From Paraburkholderia humisilvae (GTDB lineage: Bacteria; Pseudomonadota; Gammaproteobacteria; Burkholderiales; Burkholderiaceae), in NCBI RefSeq assembly GCF_902859855.1, contig NZ_CADIKH010000021.1:1-64000 (forward strand): a DNA stretch of 64,000 nucleotides. Reading direction: 5' to 3'. Below, in pieces: positions 33,717 to 42,975 of the stretch; positions within the stretch are counted from its first letter, which is position 1; every line of letters begins with the position of its first letter. The notes below the pieces were generated by a model. It did no database searches. It saw only the letters and a list, made by a program, of their open reading frames with translations, and had not been told where the DNA came from. Position numbers and translations under genes: made by a program.

Positions 33717-36323
33717 ATGAACCCCGGCGAAGCTCCGATTGCTGAGATGCGGGCCACTCTGAACCAGGAGTTCGATGTCGTGCTCGTGCCGGTCTCGCAT
33801 CCGGCGCTGGGTGTGATACGCGTCTCCGAGAGCCTGTTTGCGATCGGTCGCAGCGAGGCGCCGTTCGCCGACTATCCGCGTGAGACCGTTACACGTCTAT
33901 CGCGGCGTCATGCGCGCATCTTTTCCGAGCATGGCGCGGTTTATGTCGCGGATCTCGATAGCAAGAACGGTACGTCGGTCAATGGCGTGAGCGTGTGCGA
34001 GTCGCCGAGCCGCGTGCGAGCCGGTGACGAATTGTGTTTTGGCGGCGAACTCGCGTACCGCGTCGGCATCGAGCCGCGCGCATTCGATCCGGCTGCGGCG
34101 CGCGCGGCGCAGCAGGTCAGCGTCACGCTGACACCCGAGCGGGCCGATCTCGGCCTCGAGCCGATCGACGTCAGTGCATTTCCGTTTCTCATCAGCAAAA
34201 CCGATGCGCTGTTCTCGCGCTACAAGGAGCGCTTTCCGCATCAGGTCAACTACATCTCGCGTCGCCATGCGCACCTTTTTTTGCGGGGCGGCGAACCTTA
34301 TGTCGAAGATCTTGGCAGCACGAACGGCACCTTTGTCGGAGGAACCCGGCTCGACGAATCCGCAGTCGCACTGCACGATGGCGACCTGCTTGGATTTGGC
34401 AGCGACCATTTCGTCTATCGGGTGAAGGTGCAGAAGGCGATCGAGATCGAGCCGACCGTCACGCATCTGATGGCGCGCAATCCTCGGCAGGACAACGCTC
34501 AGCAGAACAACCCGCCGCAACCGGTTGCGCCGCATGACGGCGCGGCTGCCCGCTCGACGGCCACGCCCTCGCCCGAACCGGCGATAGATATGGACAAGAC
34601 GACCTTCGTCGGCGCCGCGCATTCGTTCCTCGACATCTTCTACGTGGATCGTGCGGTGCAGCGCGAGGATGAGGTGAACGAAGCCGCGCGGCCCGCCGTC
34701 GCCGATCTTCAGGAAGACGAATCGATAAAACGTCAGCCGCGGCATCTGTTCGCCGCGCTTGCGGTGGAGTTTGCTCACACGTTTTCCGGCGGTGATCGCA
34801 CGACGCTGCGTCGTATCGGTTTCGGATCGATCGTGATGGTCGTGCTGATCGCGGCGGTGGCGACGGTGCTTTATATGAGAGGTTCGTCGCTGCGCGAATT
34901 GAAGCACCTGCTGGCGAGCGGCGACAATGAGCAGGCGGCGGCGGTGGCGAACGCCTATTTAACGCGTAATCCGGCCGATGACGCGGTCAAGGCGCTGGCA
35001 AGCGAGGCGCTGATGAAGGCGCGCGTGCCCGGGTGGCTCGACGCGTTGCGGACGCGTCAGTTCGACCGCGCGGCCGCGCTGATCGGTGGAATGAGGGCGA
35101 CGAGCGCGGGCAATACGGATACGGCGCCGCTGATCAACGAATTGCAGTGGGTCGGCGATCTCGAACGGTTCGCGTTGCGTCGCGACAGTGCCGCGGGATC
35201 GGGTGGTGAGCCGCCGATCCGTATCTACGGCGACGAGGATCGCATCAACCGTCTGCTTCAGCACTGGGACGACGACCCGAAGAGTCATCAACGCGCGCTC
35301 GACCGAATCGCGTCTTACGTGCCGGCATTCGTCGATCCCTACGCGCTCGCGCTAAGCCATTTGCGCAAGCTGCAAAGCGACGATTCGGTCTATGTCGCCG
35401 CGATCGATCGCCTCAATGCGACGATCAACGCGCAACTCGCCAGCGACAAGCCGGAAGCGCTTACGCCGGTATTCGACGACTACGCGCAGCATTATCCGCG
35501 GCTGGCTGGACTCGATGCACTGCGCGAAGACCTGCGGCAATACACGGGTTTGCTCAATGCGCTGCTCACGCGCCATTTGACGGAACTGCTCGCGCGGATG
35601 AAGCAGGCGCGCTTCACGACGCCGCCGTTCGACGCGCAATACCGTCAACTTGCGGCCACGCGCTTGCCGTCTCCCGATGAGGTGCGCCAGCACGACGCGG
35701 CGCTCGCCGCGTGGCGGCGTGGCGATGTCGACCCTGCGCTCGACGGTTTGCAACACATTGCAGGCGGTGCATGGTCGACCGAAATTTCAGCCGAATACGC
35801 GCACAAGAAGGCGCTGGCCGCTCAATTCGCGGACCTGCGGCGCAATCGCGGCGGCAAGGACTATGAGCAGCGTCTTCTGTCGTTCTATGCGGGGCTCGAT
35901 CCGGCCGAAGACGGATGGTTTGCGCGCGCGATCGAGCCGGACGTCGCGGCGGTGCGTGGCAACGCGTTGGCGCATGCGCACGATCAGCTGGAGCATGCGC
36001 AGACGCTGTGGCACCAGTATCGTGCGAACGGCTCGATCGGCGGCACCCAGCGGCTCGAATCGGGCATTTCCGACCGTTTCCGCAGTCAGGCCCGCTTACT
36101 GTTCGACGCGCAGGCTTCCGCTCGGCAAGGAATGCGCGTGTATACGCAGCTCAAAGCCGACCATCCGTCACAGTGGGACCAGATGCTCGAAGACATCGAT
36201 GCCGAAAGCGCACTGCAGCGGCGTTCGCTCGAAGAACTGCGGATGGTGCTGGAGCCGAACCTGTTAAAAGCGAAACTCGCGTTGATCGGAGGGGATGACG
36301 GTGAAGCGCGATCCTCACCCTAA
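33717..36323 (+). CDS. Two-FHA-domain membrane protein
   Basis: 868 residues. FHA 1 (about 43-100) has G-R-S ... S-R-R-H-A-R ... D-S-K-N-G-T; FHA 2 (about 155-235) has S-R-R-H-A-H and G-S-T-N-G-T, though its first Gly-Arg is replaced by Ser-Lys. Both are cytoplasmic and would bind phosphothreonine, presumably made by the kinase at 26 kb. A single membrane helix follows at about 366-388, then about 480 residues of helical repeat-like sequence in the periplasm. It is the first gene of the export operon; the next gene starts 29 bases before its end. It may link kinase state to assembly of the exporter. Confidence 0.85.
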   Translation: MNPGEAPIAEMRATLNQEFDVVLVPVSHPALGVIRVSESLFAIGRSEAPFADYPRETVTRLSRRHARIFSEHGAVYVADLDSKNGTSVNGVSVCESPSRVRAGDELCFGGELAYRVGIEPRAFDPAAARAAQQVSVTLTPERADLGLEPIDVSAFPFLISKTDALFSRYKERFPHQVNYISRRHAHLFLRGGEPYVEDLGSTNGTFVGGTRLDESAVALHDGDLLGFGSDHFVYRVKVQKAIEIEPTVTHLMARNPRQDNAQQNNPPQPVAPHDGAAARSTATPSPEPAIDMDKTTFVGAAHSFLDIFYVDRAVQREDEVNEAARPAVADLQEDESIKRQPRHLFAALAVEFAHTFSGGDRTTLRRIGFGSIVMVVLIAAVATVLYMRGSSLRELKHLLASGDNEQAAAVANAYLTRNPADDAVKALASEALMKARVPGWLDALRTRQFDRAAALIGGMRATSAGNTDTAPLINELQWVGDLERFALRRDSAAGSGGEPPIRIYGDEDRINRLLQHWDDDPKSHQRALDRIASYVPAFVDPYALALSHLRKLQSDDSVYVAAIDRLNATINAQLASDKPEALTPVFDDYAQHYPRLAGLDALREDLRQYTGLLNALLTRHLTELLARMKQARFTTPPFDAQYRQLAATRLPSPDEVRQHDAALAAWRRGDVDPALDGLQHIAGGAWSTEISAEYAHKKALAAQFADLRRNRGGKDYEQRLLSFYAGLDPAEDGWFARAIEPDVAAVRGNALAHAHDQLEHAQTLWHQYRANGSIGGTQRLESGISDRFRSQARLLFDAQASARQGMRVYTQLKADHPSQWDQMLEDIDAESALQRRSLEELRMVLEPNLLKAKLALIGGDDGEARSSP

Positions 36324-37674
36324 GCCGCTGCATGAGGCGCTGGAGGACCACAGCGTCGAAGGCATCGCGATTCTGACGGCCGAACCGGTACGCATCGCGC
36401 AGGCGCTCGTGCTTGCGATGGTCGCGTTGGTCGCCGCGGGTTTGCTATGGTCGTTCATCGGCCGCGCCGATGTGATCGTCACCGCGCAGGGCACGTTGTC
36501 GCCCGAATCCGAGGTGCGGCGGATCTACGCGCCAATCGACGGCGAACTCGCGGACCTTTATATCGCTGAAGGCCAACCCGTATCGAAAGGCGATGTGCTT
36601 GCGCGCCTGAACGCGCGCGGTGCGATCGAAGCGGCGACCAATGCGCTGCAAGCACAGTTGAAGCTCGATGACGCGGAGCGCGAATGGAAGCAGTTCCCCG
36701 AAAAGAAGGAACTGATGGAACGCAAGGCGGCAGCGCTGAAGGAGCAGCTTGAAGTCGAGGAACGGTTGCACGAAAACCGCGTGTCGGAAGGCACGACCAA
36801 GCTGGCTGAAGGACAAAAGGCTCAACTGGAGGAGGCGCGCAGCAATCTCGACAATGCGCGTCGCACGCGCGATGCCACGCGTAGCGAACTCGACAAATAC
36901 TCGCGGCTGTTCGCGCAACCCGGCGGCGGTGGAGTGGCCGAGCTGCAGGTCGAACAGAAACGCAATGCGTATCTGGAGGCGGATAACGCGTACCGTGTGG
37001 CGCAATCGAAATTGACTGAACTGGATTTCCGCCTGAGCCACGACTTTGCCGAAGCGAACGCGCAGCTCGAAACGAGCGGCCAGCAGGCGACGAGCCTCAA
37101 GCTTCAGTATGACGCCGCCGTGCGCGAGATTACCAGCACGGAAGACAAGTTGCGCTTGCAATTACAGACTGCGCGTCTCGTGTCGGATGCGGCCGCGCGA
37201 ATCCGCTTCGAGAATATCGACAAGGACAATTTCCTGCTGGTTCTCGCGCCGGTGTCGGGTGTGATCACCGACGTCACGTCGACGCAGACCGGCGACAAGA
37301 TTCAGGCGAATGCGCCGCTGGGCGGCATCGCGCCCAAGGATGCGCGCCCGGTGCTGAAAATCGAAATCGCCGAACGCGACCGCGCATTCCTCCACGAAGG
37401 GATGGCGGTCAAGATGAAGTTCAACGCGTTTCCTTACCAGCGCTACGGAATTATTAAAGGCACGCTGGCGTACATCTCGCCGGCGACCAAGCCGTCCGGA
37501 CCGGACAAGCAGCCGGTGTACGAGGGCCGCGTCACGCTCGACAAAGATTACTACCAGGTCGCGGACAACCGTTATCCGTTGCGTTACGGCATGACCGCGA
37601 GCGCGGAGATCGTGGTGCGCGAGCGCCGGCTGATCGATCTGGGGCTGGACCCATTCCGGCAACTGGCCGGCTGA
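36295..37674 (+). CDS. HlyD-type membrane fusion (adaptor) protein
   Basis: 459 residues from ATG 36295; GTG 36301 fits the GGAGGGG site better and is a real alternative. A short cytoplasmic N-terminus, a membrane helix (about 33-55), then the split lipoyl domain (I-Y-A-P-I-D-G-E-L-A-D-L ... V-L-A-P-V-S-G-V-I-T-D-V) around a long coiled coil (about 110-270), then beta-barrel and C-terminal domains. This is the periplasmic adaptor of type I secretion. It overlaps the FHA gene by 29 bases and is followed by the isomerase and the C39 transporter. Confidence 0.9.
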   Translation: MTVKRDPHPKPLHEALEDHSVEGIAILTAEPVRIAQALVLAMVALVAAGLLWSFIGRADVIVTAQGTLSPESEVRRIYAPIDGELADLYIAEGQPVSKGDVLARLNARGAIEAATNALQAQLKLDDAEREWKQFPEKKELMERKAAALKEQLEVEERLHENRVSEGTTKLAEGQKAQLEEARSNLDNARRTRDATRSELDKYSRLFAQPGGGGVAELQVEQKRNAYLEADNAYRVAQSKLTELDFRLSHDFAEANAQLETSGQQATSLKLQYDAAVREITSTEDKLRLQLQTARLVSDAAARIRFENIDKDNFLLVLAPVSGVITDVTSTQTGDKIQANAPLGGIAPKDARPVLKIEIAERDRAFLHEGMAVKMKFNAFPYQRYGIIKGTLAYISPATKPSGPDKQPVYEGRVTLDKDYYQVADNRYPLRYGMTASAEIVVRERRLIDLGLDPFRQLAG

Positions 37675-37755
37675 CGGTACACAACTTGAGCACAACCAGA
37701 GCACAACCTCGAGCCCGTTTCGCCTGCGCGGGCCACAACCTGAGGAGCGAATAAG

Positions 37756-38508
37756 ATGACCGCGATTGTACGAATCGACGATGAAGTCGTCGATGATGCC
37801 GAGTTCATACGTTTGCTGAAACTGACGGGCCAGTTCGAAAGCCTGATCGAACAACTGGTGCGCGAGAAGCTGACGGTGCATGCGGCGAAAAAGCATGGCG
37901 TCACGATCAGCGCCGACGAAATCCAGCAGCGCGCCGACCAGTTTCGCCGCGTGCGCGGCCTGCATCGCGCGGCCGATACAAACCAGTATCTGGATGCGAT
38001 GGGGGTGTCGCTCGACCAGTTCGAAGCGTTTATCACGGACGGACTGTATCAGGAGAAGATGCTTGACAGGATTGCCGACGAAGGCGCGATCGAAGCGTAC
38101 TTCTCGTTGAATTCGCCGAAGTTCGACGCGATCGAAGTCAGCCATATCGTGCTCGACAGCGAAGGCAAGGCTAAGGAGATGATCTCCTATCTGCATGACG
38201 ATCCGGACGGCTTCGCGGAGATGGCGCGCGAGCATTCGATTGCCGACACGGGTGCGGCGGGCGGCGTGATTGGCAAGGTATTGCGCGGGTCGCTGAAGCC
38301 TGACATTGAGGCGAAGATTTTCAATGCGGCGGTCGGCGATCTGCTCGGGCCGTTTGTATCGGCCGACCGGTCATGCTTCGAGATTTTCGCGGTCACCGCG
38401 AAATATCCGGCGGCGCTCGATGCGGATGTCGCCGCGGAGATCAAACGGCTGCTGCGTGAGGAATGGCTGATGGCCCGCGCGCAGGAACACATCATCGAGG
38501 CACGCTAA
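37756..38508 (+). CDS. Parvulin-type peptidyl-prolyl isomerase without signal peptide
   Basis: 250 residues, GAGGAG before ATG 37756. A SurA-N-like helical chaperone part (about 10-110) is followed by a rotamase domain (about 120-220: I-E-V-S-H-I-V-L-D ... F-A-E-M-A-R-E-H-S). No signal peptide or membrane helix is present, so it should act in the cytoplasm, unlike SurA or PrsA. The place in the operon, just before the C39 transporter, suggests it holds or unfolds the precursors before export, as NisB-independent chaperones do (inference). Confidence 0.85.
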   Translation: MTAIVRIDDEVVDDAEFIRLLKLTGQFESLIEQLVREKLTVHAAKKHGVTISADEIQQRADQFRRVRGLHRAADTNQYLDAMGVSLDQFEAFITDGLYQEKMLDRIADEGAIEAYFSLNSPKFDAIEVSHIVLDSEGKAKEMISYLHDDPDGFAEMAREHSIADTGAAGGVIGKVLRGSLKPDIEAKIFNAAVGDLLGPFVSADRSCFEIFAVTAKYPAALDADVAAEIKRLLREEWLMARAQEHIIEAR

Positions 38509-38529
38509 CCGCGTCTGGACCGCACTGAT

Positions 38530-41500
38530 ATGGACGCTCCGCAAACCTCGCCGTCCACCGCCGAGTTCCTCGCGACGGTCGAGATCCTGTCGCCGTTTTC
38601 GCGCGACGAACTCGAGCGCCTCGCGGCACATGCGCAGTCGCGTTTCTATACGTTCGGTGAAACGGTATGCAATGCCGGTGATCCGGCCGACGGGCTGTTT
38701 GTGATCAAGTCGGGCTCGGTGCGCATTTTCACCGACGAGCACGGCAAGGAAATCAGCATGGGCGTGCGCAAGCAGGGCGAGATCTTCGGCGAGATCGCGA
38801 TGCTGCGCGCTTATGTGCACGAGTCGTCAGTGCGTGCGTCGGCGAAAACCGAGCTGCTGTTTATTCCGCATGCGGCGATCGAGCCCGTCATTCTGGCCAA
38901 TCAGGCCGCGCATGCGTTCGTTGCGAGTTATGTGGCGATCAATTCCGCGGGTGGTTTTGTCGCGCAGCTATTCGATCTGCGCGGCAAGCTGAACAAGGCG
39001 GAACTCGAAGAGTACGTGCGTAGCGTCGGCGTCAAACGCGTGAGCGCCGGTAAGGAAATCCTCAAACAGGATGCGCGCGATGACCGCCGGCTCTATGTGG
39101 TGCGGCAGGGCGAAGTGAAAATCGTGCGCCACGAGGAAGGGCACGACTACACCATTGCGACGTTGCGCGACGGCGAGATTTTCGGCGAAAAGGCTTGCCT
39201 GATGCGCCAGGAGCAAATGGCGTCCGTCGTGGCGAGCACGGATACGCGTCTACTTGTGATTCCCGAGCGTACCGTGCACTTTATTCTTGAGCGCAACCCG
39301 AAGCTGCGCGAAGTGCTCGATGACCGGATACGCTATTCAGACCGCGAACTCGAGCGCCAGAAGCGGCTCGAACAGCGGCGCAAGCGGCCGCTGACGCTCG
39401 ATCTGCACACGAAGCCCGAATTGGGCGAGCGCGTCATTCGCCGTTTTGCGCTGGTCGAGCAAGCGGAAGAGATGGACTGCGGCGCCGCGTGCCTCGCGAT
39501 GGTCTGCCGGCACTACGGCATTCCGATGACGCTCGGCAAGCTGCGCGAGCTGGCGAACGTGACGACGCAGGGCGCGACACTGGACAGCCTCGCTCGCGCC
39601 GGCGAGTCGCTCGGATTCGCGACGCATGGCGTGCAGTGCACGTTCGACTCGCTGCGCGGCTTCGACTTGCCATTTATCGTCCATTGGGAGGGTTACCACT
39701 ATGTGATCGTGTACGGTGTATCGCGCGACTATGTATGGCTCGCAGACCCGGCACTCGGCTTCAGGAAGCTCGCCGTCGAAGACTTCGAGCGCGGCTGGAG
39801 CGGCACCTGTCTGCTGTTTTCGGCGGGCGCGAATCTGATTCAACTGGCCGCATCGCGTTCGCCGTGGCTGCGCTTCATCGGGTATCTGACGCCGTATCGC
39901 AAGATTCTTGGATACCTGTTCATGGCGACCTTCGTGATTCAGGTGCTTGGCGTCATTCCGCCGCTGATCATCCAGAATATCCTCGACGGCGTGATCGTTC
40001 ACCAGAACATCGGGCTGCTGCATCTGCTGATTATCGGGCTGATCATCTCGAACGTGTTTTCGCAGCTGATGTCGACGATTCGTGCGTATCTGTCGAACTT
40101 TATGGTCCGCAATATGGACTTTGCGATGATGTCGCAGTTCTTCAAACACACGATGTCGCTACCGTTTTCATTCTTTGCTAAACGCAAGACCGGCGACATT
40201 TTCGCGCGCTTCCAGGAGAACCAGACGATTCGCGCGTTTCTCACCGAGTCGACGGTGACGACGGCGCTCAATCTGCTGATGGTGTTCATCTATTTCGCGA
40301 TCATGTTTTTCTACAACGTGAAGATGACACTGACGCTGATTGCATTCGTTATTCCAATCATCGCGTTGACGGTGCTCGCGACACCGAAAATCAAGGCCTA
40401 TGCGCGCGAAGTGTTCGCGGCGTCCACCGATTCGAAAGCGTTTCTGATGGAAGCGTTATCGGGTGTCGAGACCGTGAAGGGGATGGGCATCGAGCGTCCG
40501 GTGCGCTTGCGCTGGGAGAAGAAGTACGCAAAGGCGCTTGAGGTGCAGTACCGCGCGCACGCGTTCAACATCATGGTCGGCTTCGGCAGCCAGCTGCTGA
40601 ACGCTGCGACGACGATCGCGATTCTTTGGGTTGGCGCGAATCTCGTGCTCGCGCGCGAAATGACGATCGGCCAGCTGATCGCATTCAATGCATTCATGGG
40701 CAGCGTGTTAAGCCCGTTGATGGGCCTGGTCGGCCTGTGGAGCATGCTCAACGATGCGGGCGTCGCGATGGAGCGGCTGGGCGACGTGCTCGATATCGAC
40801 CCTGAGCAGAAGCCCGCGGATCTGCAATCGCGTGTGATGCTGCCGGATCTGCAGGGCGAGATCAGCCTGAATGGCGTCTACTTTCGTTATGGCGATGCCG
40901 ATTCAGCGTATGTGCTCGAAAACATCAGCTTCGATATCAAGCCCGGCGAACTGGTGGCCATTGTGGGCCGCAGCGGCTCAGGAAAGACCACGCTCGCCAA
41001 GCTGCTGGTCGGGTTCTATGCGCCGAGCGAAGGCAAGATGACGGTGGACGGCTACGACCTGAATATTATCGACAAGGCGTACTACCGCGCGCAGATCGGC
41101 TATGTGATGCAGAGCAACCTGCTGTTCTCGGGCACGATCGCCGAAAACATCGCGAGCGGCGACGATACGCCGGACCGCCGCCGTATCGAAGAGGTCGCGA
41201 AGATGGCGGATGCGCACGCGTTTATCGCAAAGATGCCGCTCGGCTATGAACAGGTGGTGGGCGAACGCGGCGTCGGTCTGTCGGGCGGGCAGATCCAGCG
41301 GCTCTGCATCGCGCGGGCGCTGTATCACGACCCGCGGCTGCTGGTGTTCGACGAAGCAACGTCGGCGCTTGATACACAATCGGAAAGCAATATTCTCAGC
41401 AATATGCACGACATCCTGAAAGGCCGCACCGCGGTGATCATCGCGCACCGGTTGAGCACGATCATGCGGGCGGACAAAATCCTCGTACTGTACGAAGGCG

Positions 41501-41586
41501 CGATCGTCGAGCAGGGGCGGCACGAGGAACTGGTCAACCGGAAGGGCATGTACTACCAGCTCGTCCAGAAACAGTTGAGCGCATGA
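38530..41586 (+). CDS. C39-peptidase ABC exporter (PCAT) with two N-terminal cNMP-binding-like domains
   Basis: 1018 residues. Domains in order: cNBD-like 1 (about 15-125) and 2 (about 165-265), each with the F-G-E-x-A/K loop but without the phosphate-binding Arg I would expect, so nucleotide binding is doubtful; C39 peptidase (about 300-435) with oxyanion Gln and Cys in EQAEEMDCGAA, His in W-E-G-Y-H-Y, Asp in W-L-A-D-P-A; six membrane helices (about 455-735); ATPase with G-R-S-G-S-G-K-T-T (about 812), L-S-G-G-Q-I-Q-R and L-L-V-F-D-E-A-T. All catalytic residues are present. It should cut GG leaders and export the cores. The usual PCAT length is about 700; the cNBD pair is an added regulator. 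Confidence 0.92.
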   Translation: MDAPQTSPSTAEFLATVEILSPFSRDELERLAAHAQSRFYTFGETVCNAGDPADGLFVIKSGSVRIFTDEHGKEISMGVRKQGEIFGEIAMLRAYVHESSVRASAKTELLFIPHAAIEPVILANQAAHAFVASYVAINSAGGFVAQLFDLRGKLNKAELEEYVRSVGVKRVSAGKEILKQDARDDRRLYVVRQGEVKIVRHEEGHDYTIATLRDGEIFGEKACLMRQEQMASVVASTDTRLLVIPERTVHFILERNPKLREVLDDRIRYSDRELERQKRLEQRRKRPLTLDLHTKPELGERVIRRFALVEQAEEMDCGAACLAMVCRHYGIPMTLGKLRELANVTTQGATLDSLARAGESLGFATHGVQCTFDSLRGFDLPFIVHWEGYHYVIVYGVSRDYVWLADPALGFRKLAVEDFERGWSGTCLLFSAGANLIQLAASRSPWLRFIGYLTPYRKILGYLFMATFVIQVLGVIPPLIIQNILDGVIVHQNIGLLHLLIIGLIISNVFSQLMSTIRAYLSNFMVRNMDFAMMSQFFKHTMSLPFSFFAKRKTGDIFARFQENQTIRAFLTESTVTTALNLLMVFIYFAIMFFYNVKMTLTLIAFVIPIIALTVLATPKIKAYAREVFAASTDSKAFLMEALSGVETVKGMGIERPVRLRWEKKYAKALEVQYRAHAFNIMVGFGSQLLNAATTIAILWVGANLVLAREMTIGQLIAFNAFMGSVLSPLMGLVGLWSMLNDAGVAMERLGDVLDIDPEQKPADLQSRVMLPDLQGEISLNGVYFRYGDADSAYVLENISFDIKPGELVAIVGRSGSGKTTLAKLLVGFYAPSEGKMTVDGYDLNIIDKAYYRAQIGYVMQSNLLFSGTIAENIASGDDTPDRRRIEEVAKMADAHAFIAKMPLGYEQVVGERGVGLSGGQIQRLCIARALYHDPRLLVFDEATSALDTQSESNILSNMHDILKGRTAVIIAHRLSTIMRADKILVLYEGAIVEQGRHEELVNRKGMYYQLVQKQLSA

Positions 41587-42950
41587 TGAAGATACTCGAC
41601 CAGCCGGAAGACAGCAGCCCCGCGATTTCCTATGCCGGGCTGATCGAAAAGATTGAAATACTGCGCTCGACGCTGCGCTGGTCGTCGCGGCTCGAACGTG
41701 CGGACATCGAAAAGCTGTTGCGCCAGGCCAGTACGCTGCGCGACGAAGTGATGCAGATGTCGCACAAGGAGCGCTTTGTACAGGCTGCGGCGACGGCGGA
41801 CCCGGAAGGTCAGGCGGATCTGTCGCGTGCGGCACGCCGCGAAGCGTTGCTCGCGCGCAGTTTCATTTTCGAAGGGACGTTCGGCGATAACCCGAAGCTG
41901 CTTGAAGCGCTCGAAATCGCGGAAAAAGCGGCGCCTACCGATTTGCCGGTGCTGATCGACGGCGAAAGCGGCACGGGCAAGGAGCTGATGGCGAAGGTGA
42001 TTCATGCGAACGGCGGTCGTGCGGACAAGCCGTTTATTTCGGTAAACTGTGGTGCGATCCCCGAGAATCTGCTCGAATCGGAATTGTTCGGCCATCGCAA
42101 GGGCGCGTTTACCGGGGCGGTGGGCGACCGCAAGGGCAAATTCGAAAGCGCGCATACGGGCACGATCTTTCTCGACGAAATCGGCGAGCTGCCGTTGCCT
42201 GGTCAGGTGAAACTGCTGCGTGTGCTCGAAGCGCATGAAATCCAGCGGGTCGGTTCCGACGAACCGATCGCGGTGGACACACGCATCGTCGCCGCGACGA
42301 ACCGGAACTTGCGCAAGCTGAGTGAGCAAGGGATCTTTCGCGAGGACCTGTTCTATCGGCTGAGTGTGATTCACGTGACGTTGCCGCCTTTGCGCGAGCG
42401 CCGCGATGAAATTCCGCTGCTCTTTTCGTATTTCGGCGACGAAGCGGCGGGTATGCTTAAGCGACGGCCGGTCAGATTGACCCCGCGCCTGCGCGATTTC
42501 CTGCTGACCTATGCGTATCCGGGCAATATCCGCGAGTTGCGCAACGTCATGTATCGCATTTCGTGTCTCGCTGGCGATATCGCGGATATCGAGCATTTGC
42601 CGCTCGACGTGCGGCCAGTGGAGCACATGCCTTCGGCCGCGGCGGCGGCGTTTGCGCCGCCGATGAACGGCGAAGCGGGGGGTGTCTCCAATCTGCTTTC
42701 GCTAAGCGATGCAAAGCGTGCGGCCAGCGACGAAGCGGAGAAGGCGTTCCTGCAGCGCGGCTTGCGTGAAGTCGGCGGTACCGTCGCGGAACTGGCGCGG
42801 CGGGTCGATATGAATCGCTCGCACTTGCAGATGCTGCTTAAGAAGCACGGGCTGCATTCGAAAGACTTTCGTCATCCGCAGCCGGCGCGTGGCGTTGTGC
42901 ATAAGAGCAACGTGAATGACGCGGATGATGGCGAGGCTGATGCGCTTTAA
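41583..42950 (+). CDS. Sigma54-dependent transcription activator (no receiver domain)
   Basis: 455 residues; ATG 41583 overlaps the transporter stop (ATGA), so it is translationally coupled. A short helical N-terminal region (about 1-90), AAA+ domain with G-E-S-G-T-G-K-E, the sigma54-contact loop G-A-F-T-G-A (about residue 174), F-L-D-E-I-G-E-L and R-E-D-L-F-Y-R-L-S, then a Fis-type helix-turn-helix near the C-terminus (G-G-T-V-A-E-L-A-R-R-V-D-M-N-R). There is no receiver domain, so the signal may enter through the N-terminal region or another protein. It probably controls the sigma54 promoters at P1, P4, P5, P6 and the LRAT/NC gene. Confidence 0.9.
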   Translation: MMKILDQPEDSSPAISYAGLIEKIEILRSTLRWSSRLERADIEKLLRQASTLRDEVMQMSHKERFVQAAATADPEGQADLSRAARREALLARSFIFEGTFGDNPKLLEALEIAEKAAPTDLPVLIDGESGTGKELMAKVIHANGGRADKPFISVNCGAIPENLLESELFGHRKGAFTGAVGDRKGKFESAHTGTIFLDEIGELPLPGQVKLLRVLEAHEIQRVGSDEPIAVDTRIVAATNRNLRKLSEQGIFREDLFYRLSVIHVTLPPLRERRDEIPLLFSYFGDEAAGMLKRRPVRLTPRLRDFLLTYAYPGNIRELRNVMYRISCLAGDIADIEHLPLDVRPVEHMPSAAAAAFAPPMNGEAGGVSNLLSLSDAKRAASDEAEKAFLQRGLREVGGTVAELARRVDMNRSHLQMLLKKHGLHSKDFRHPQPARGVVHKSNVNDADDGEADAL

Positions 42951-42975
42951 GCCATGGACGTGTGCGCGGGGTGCA

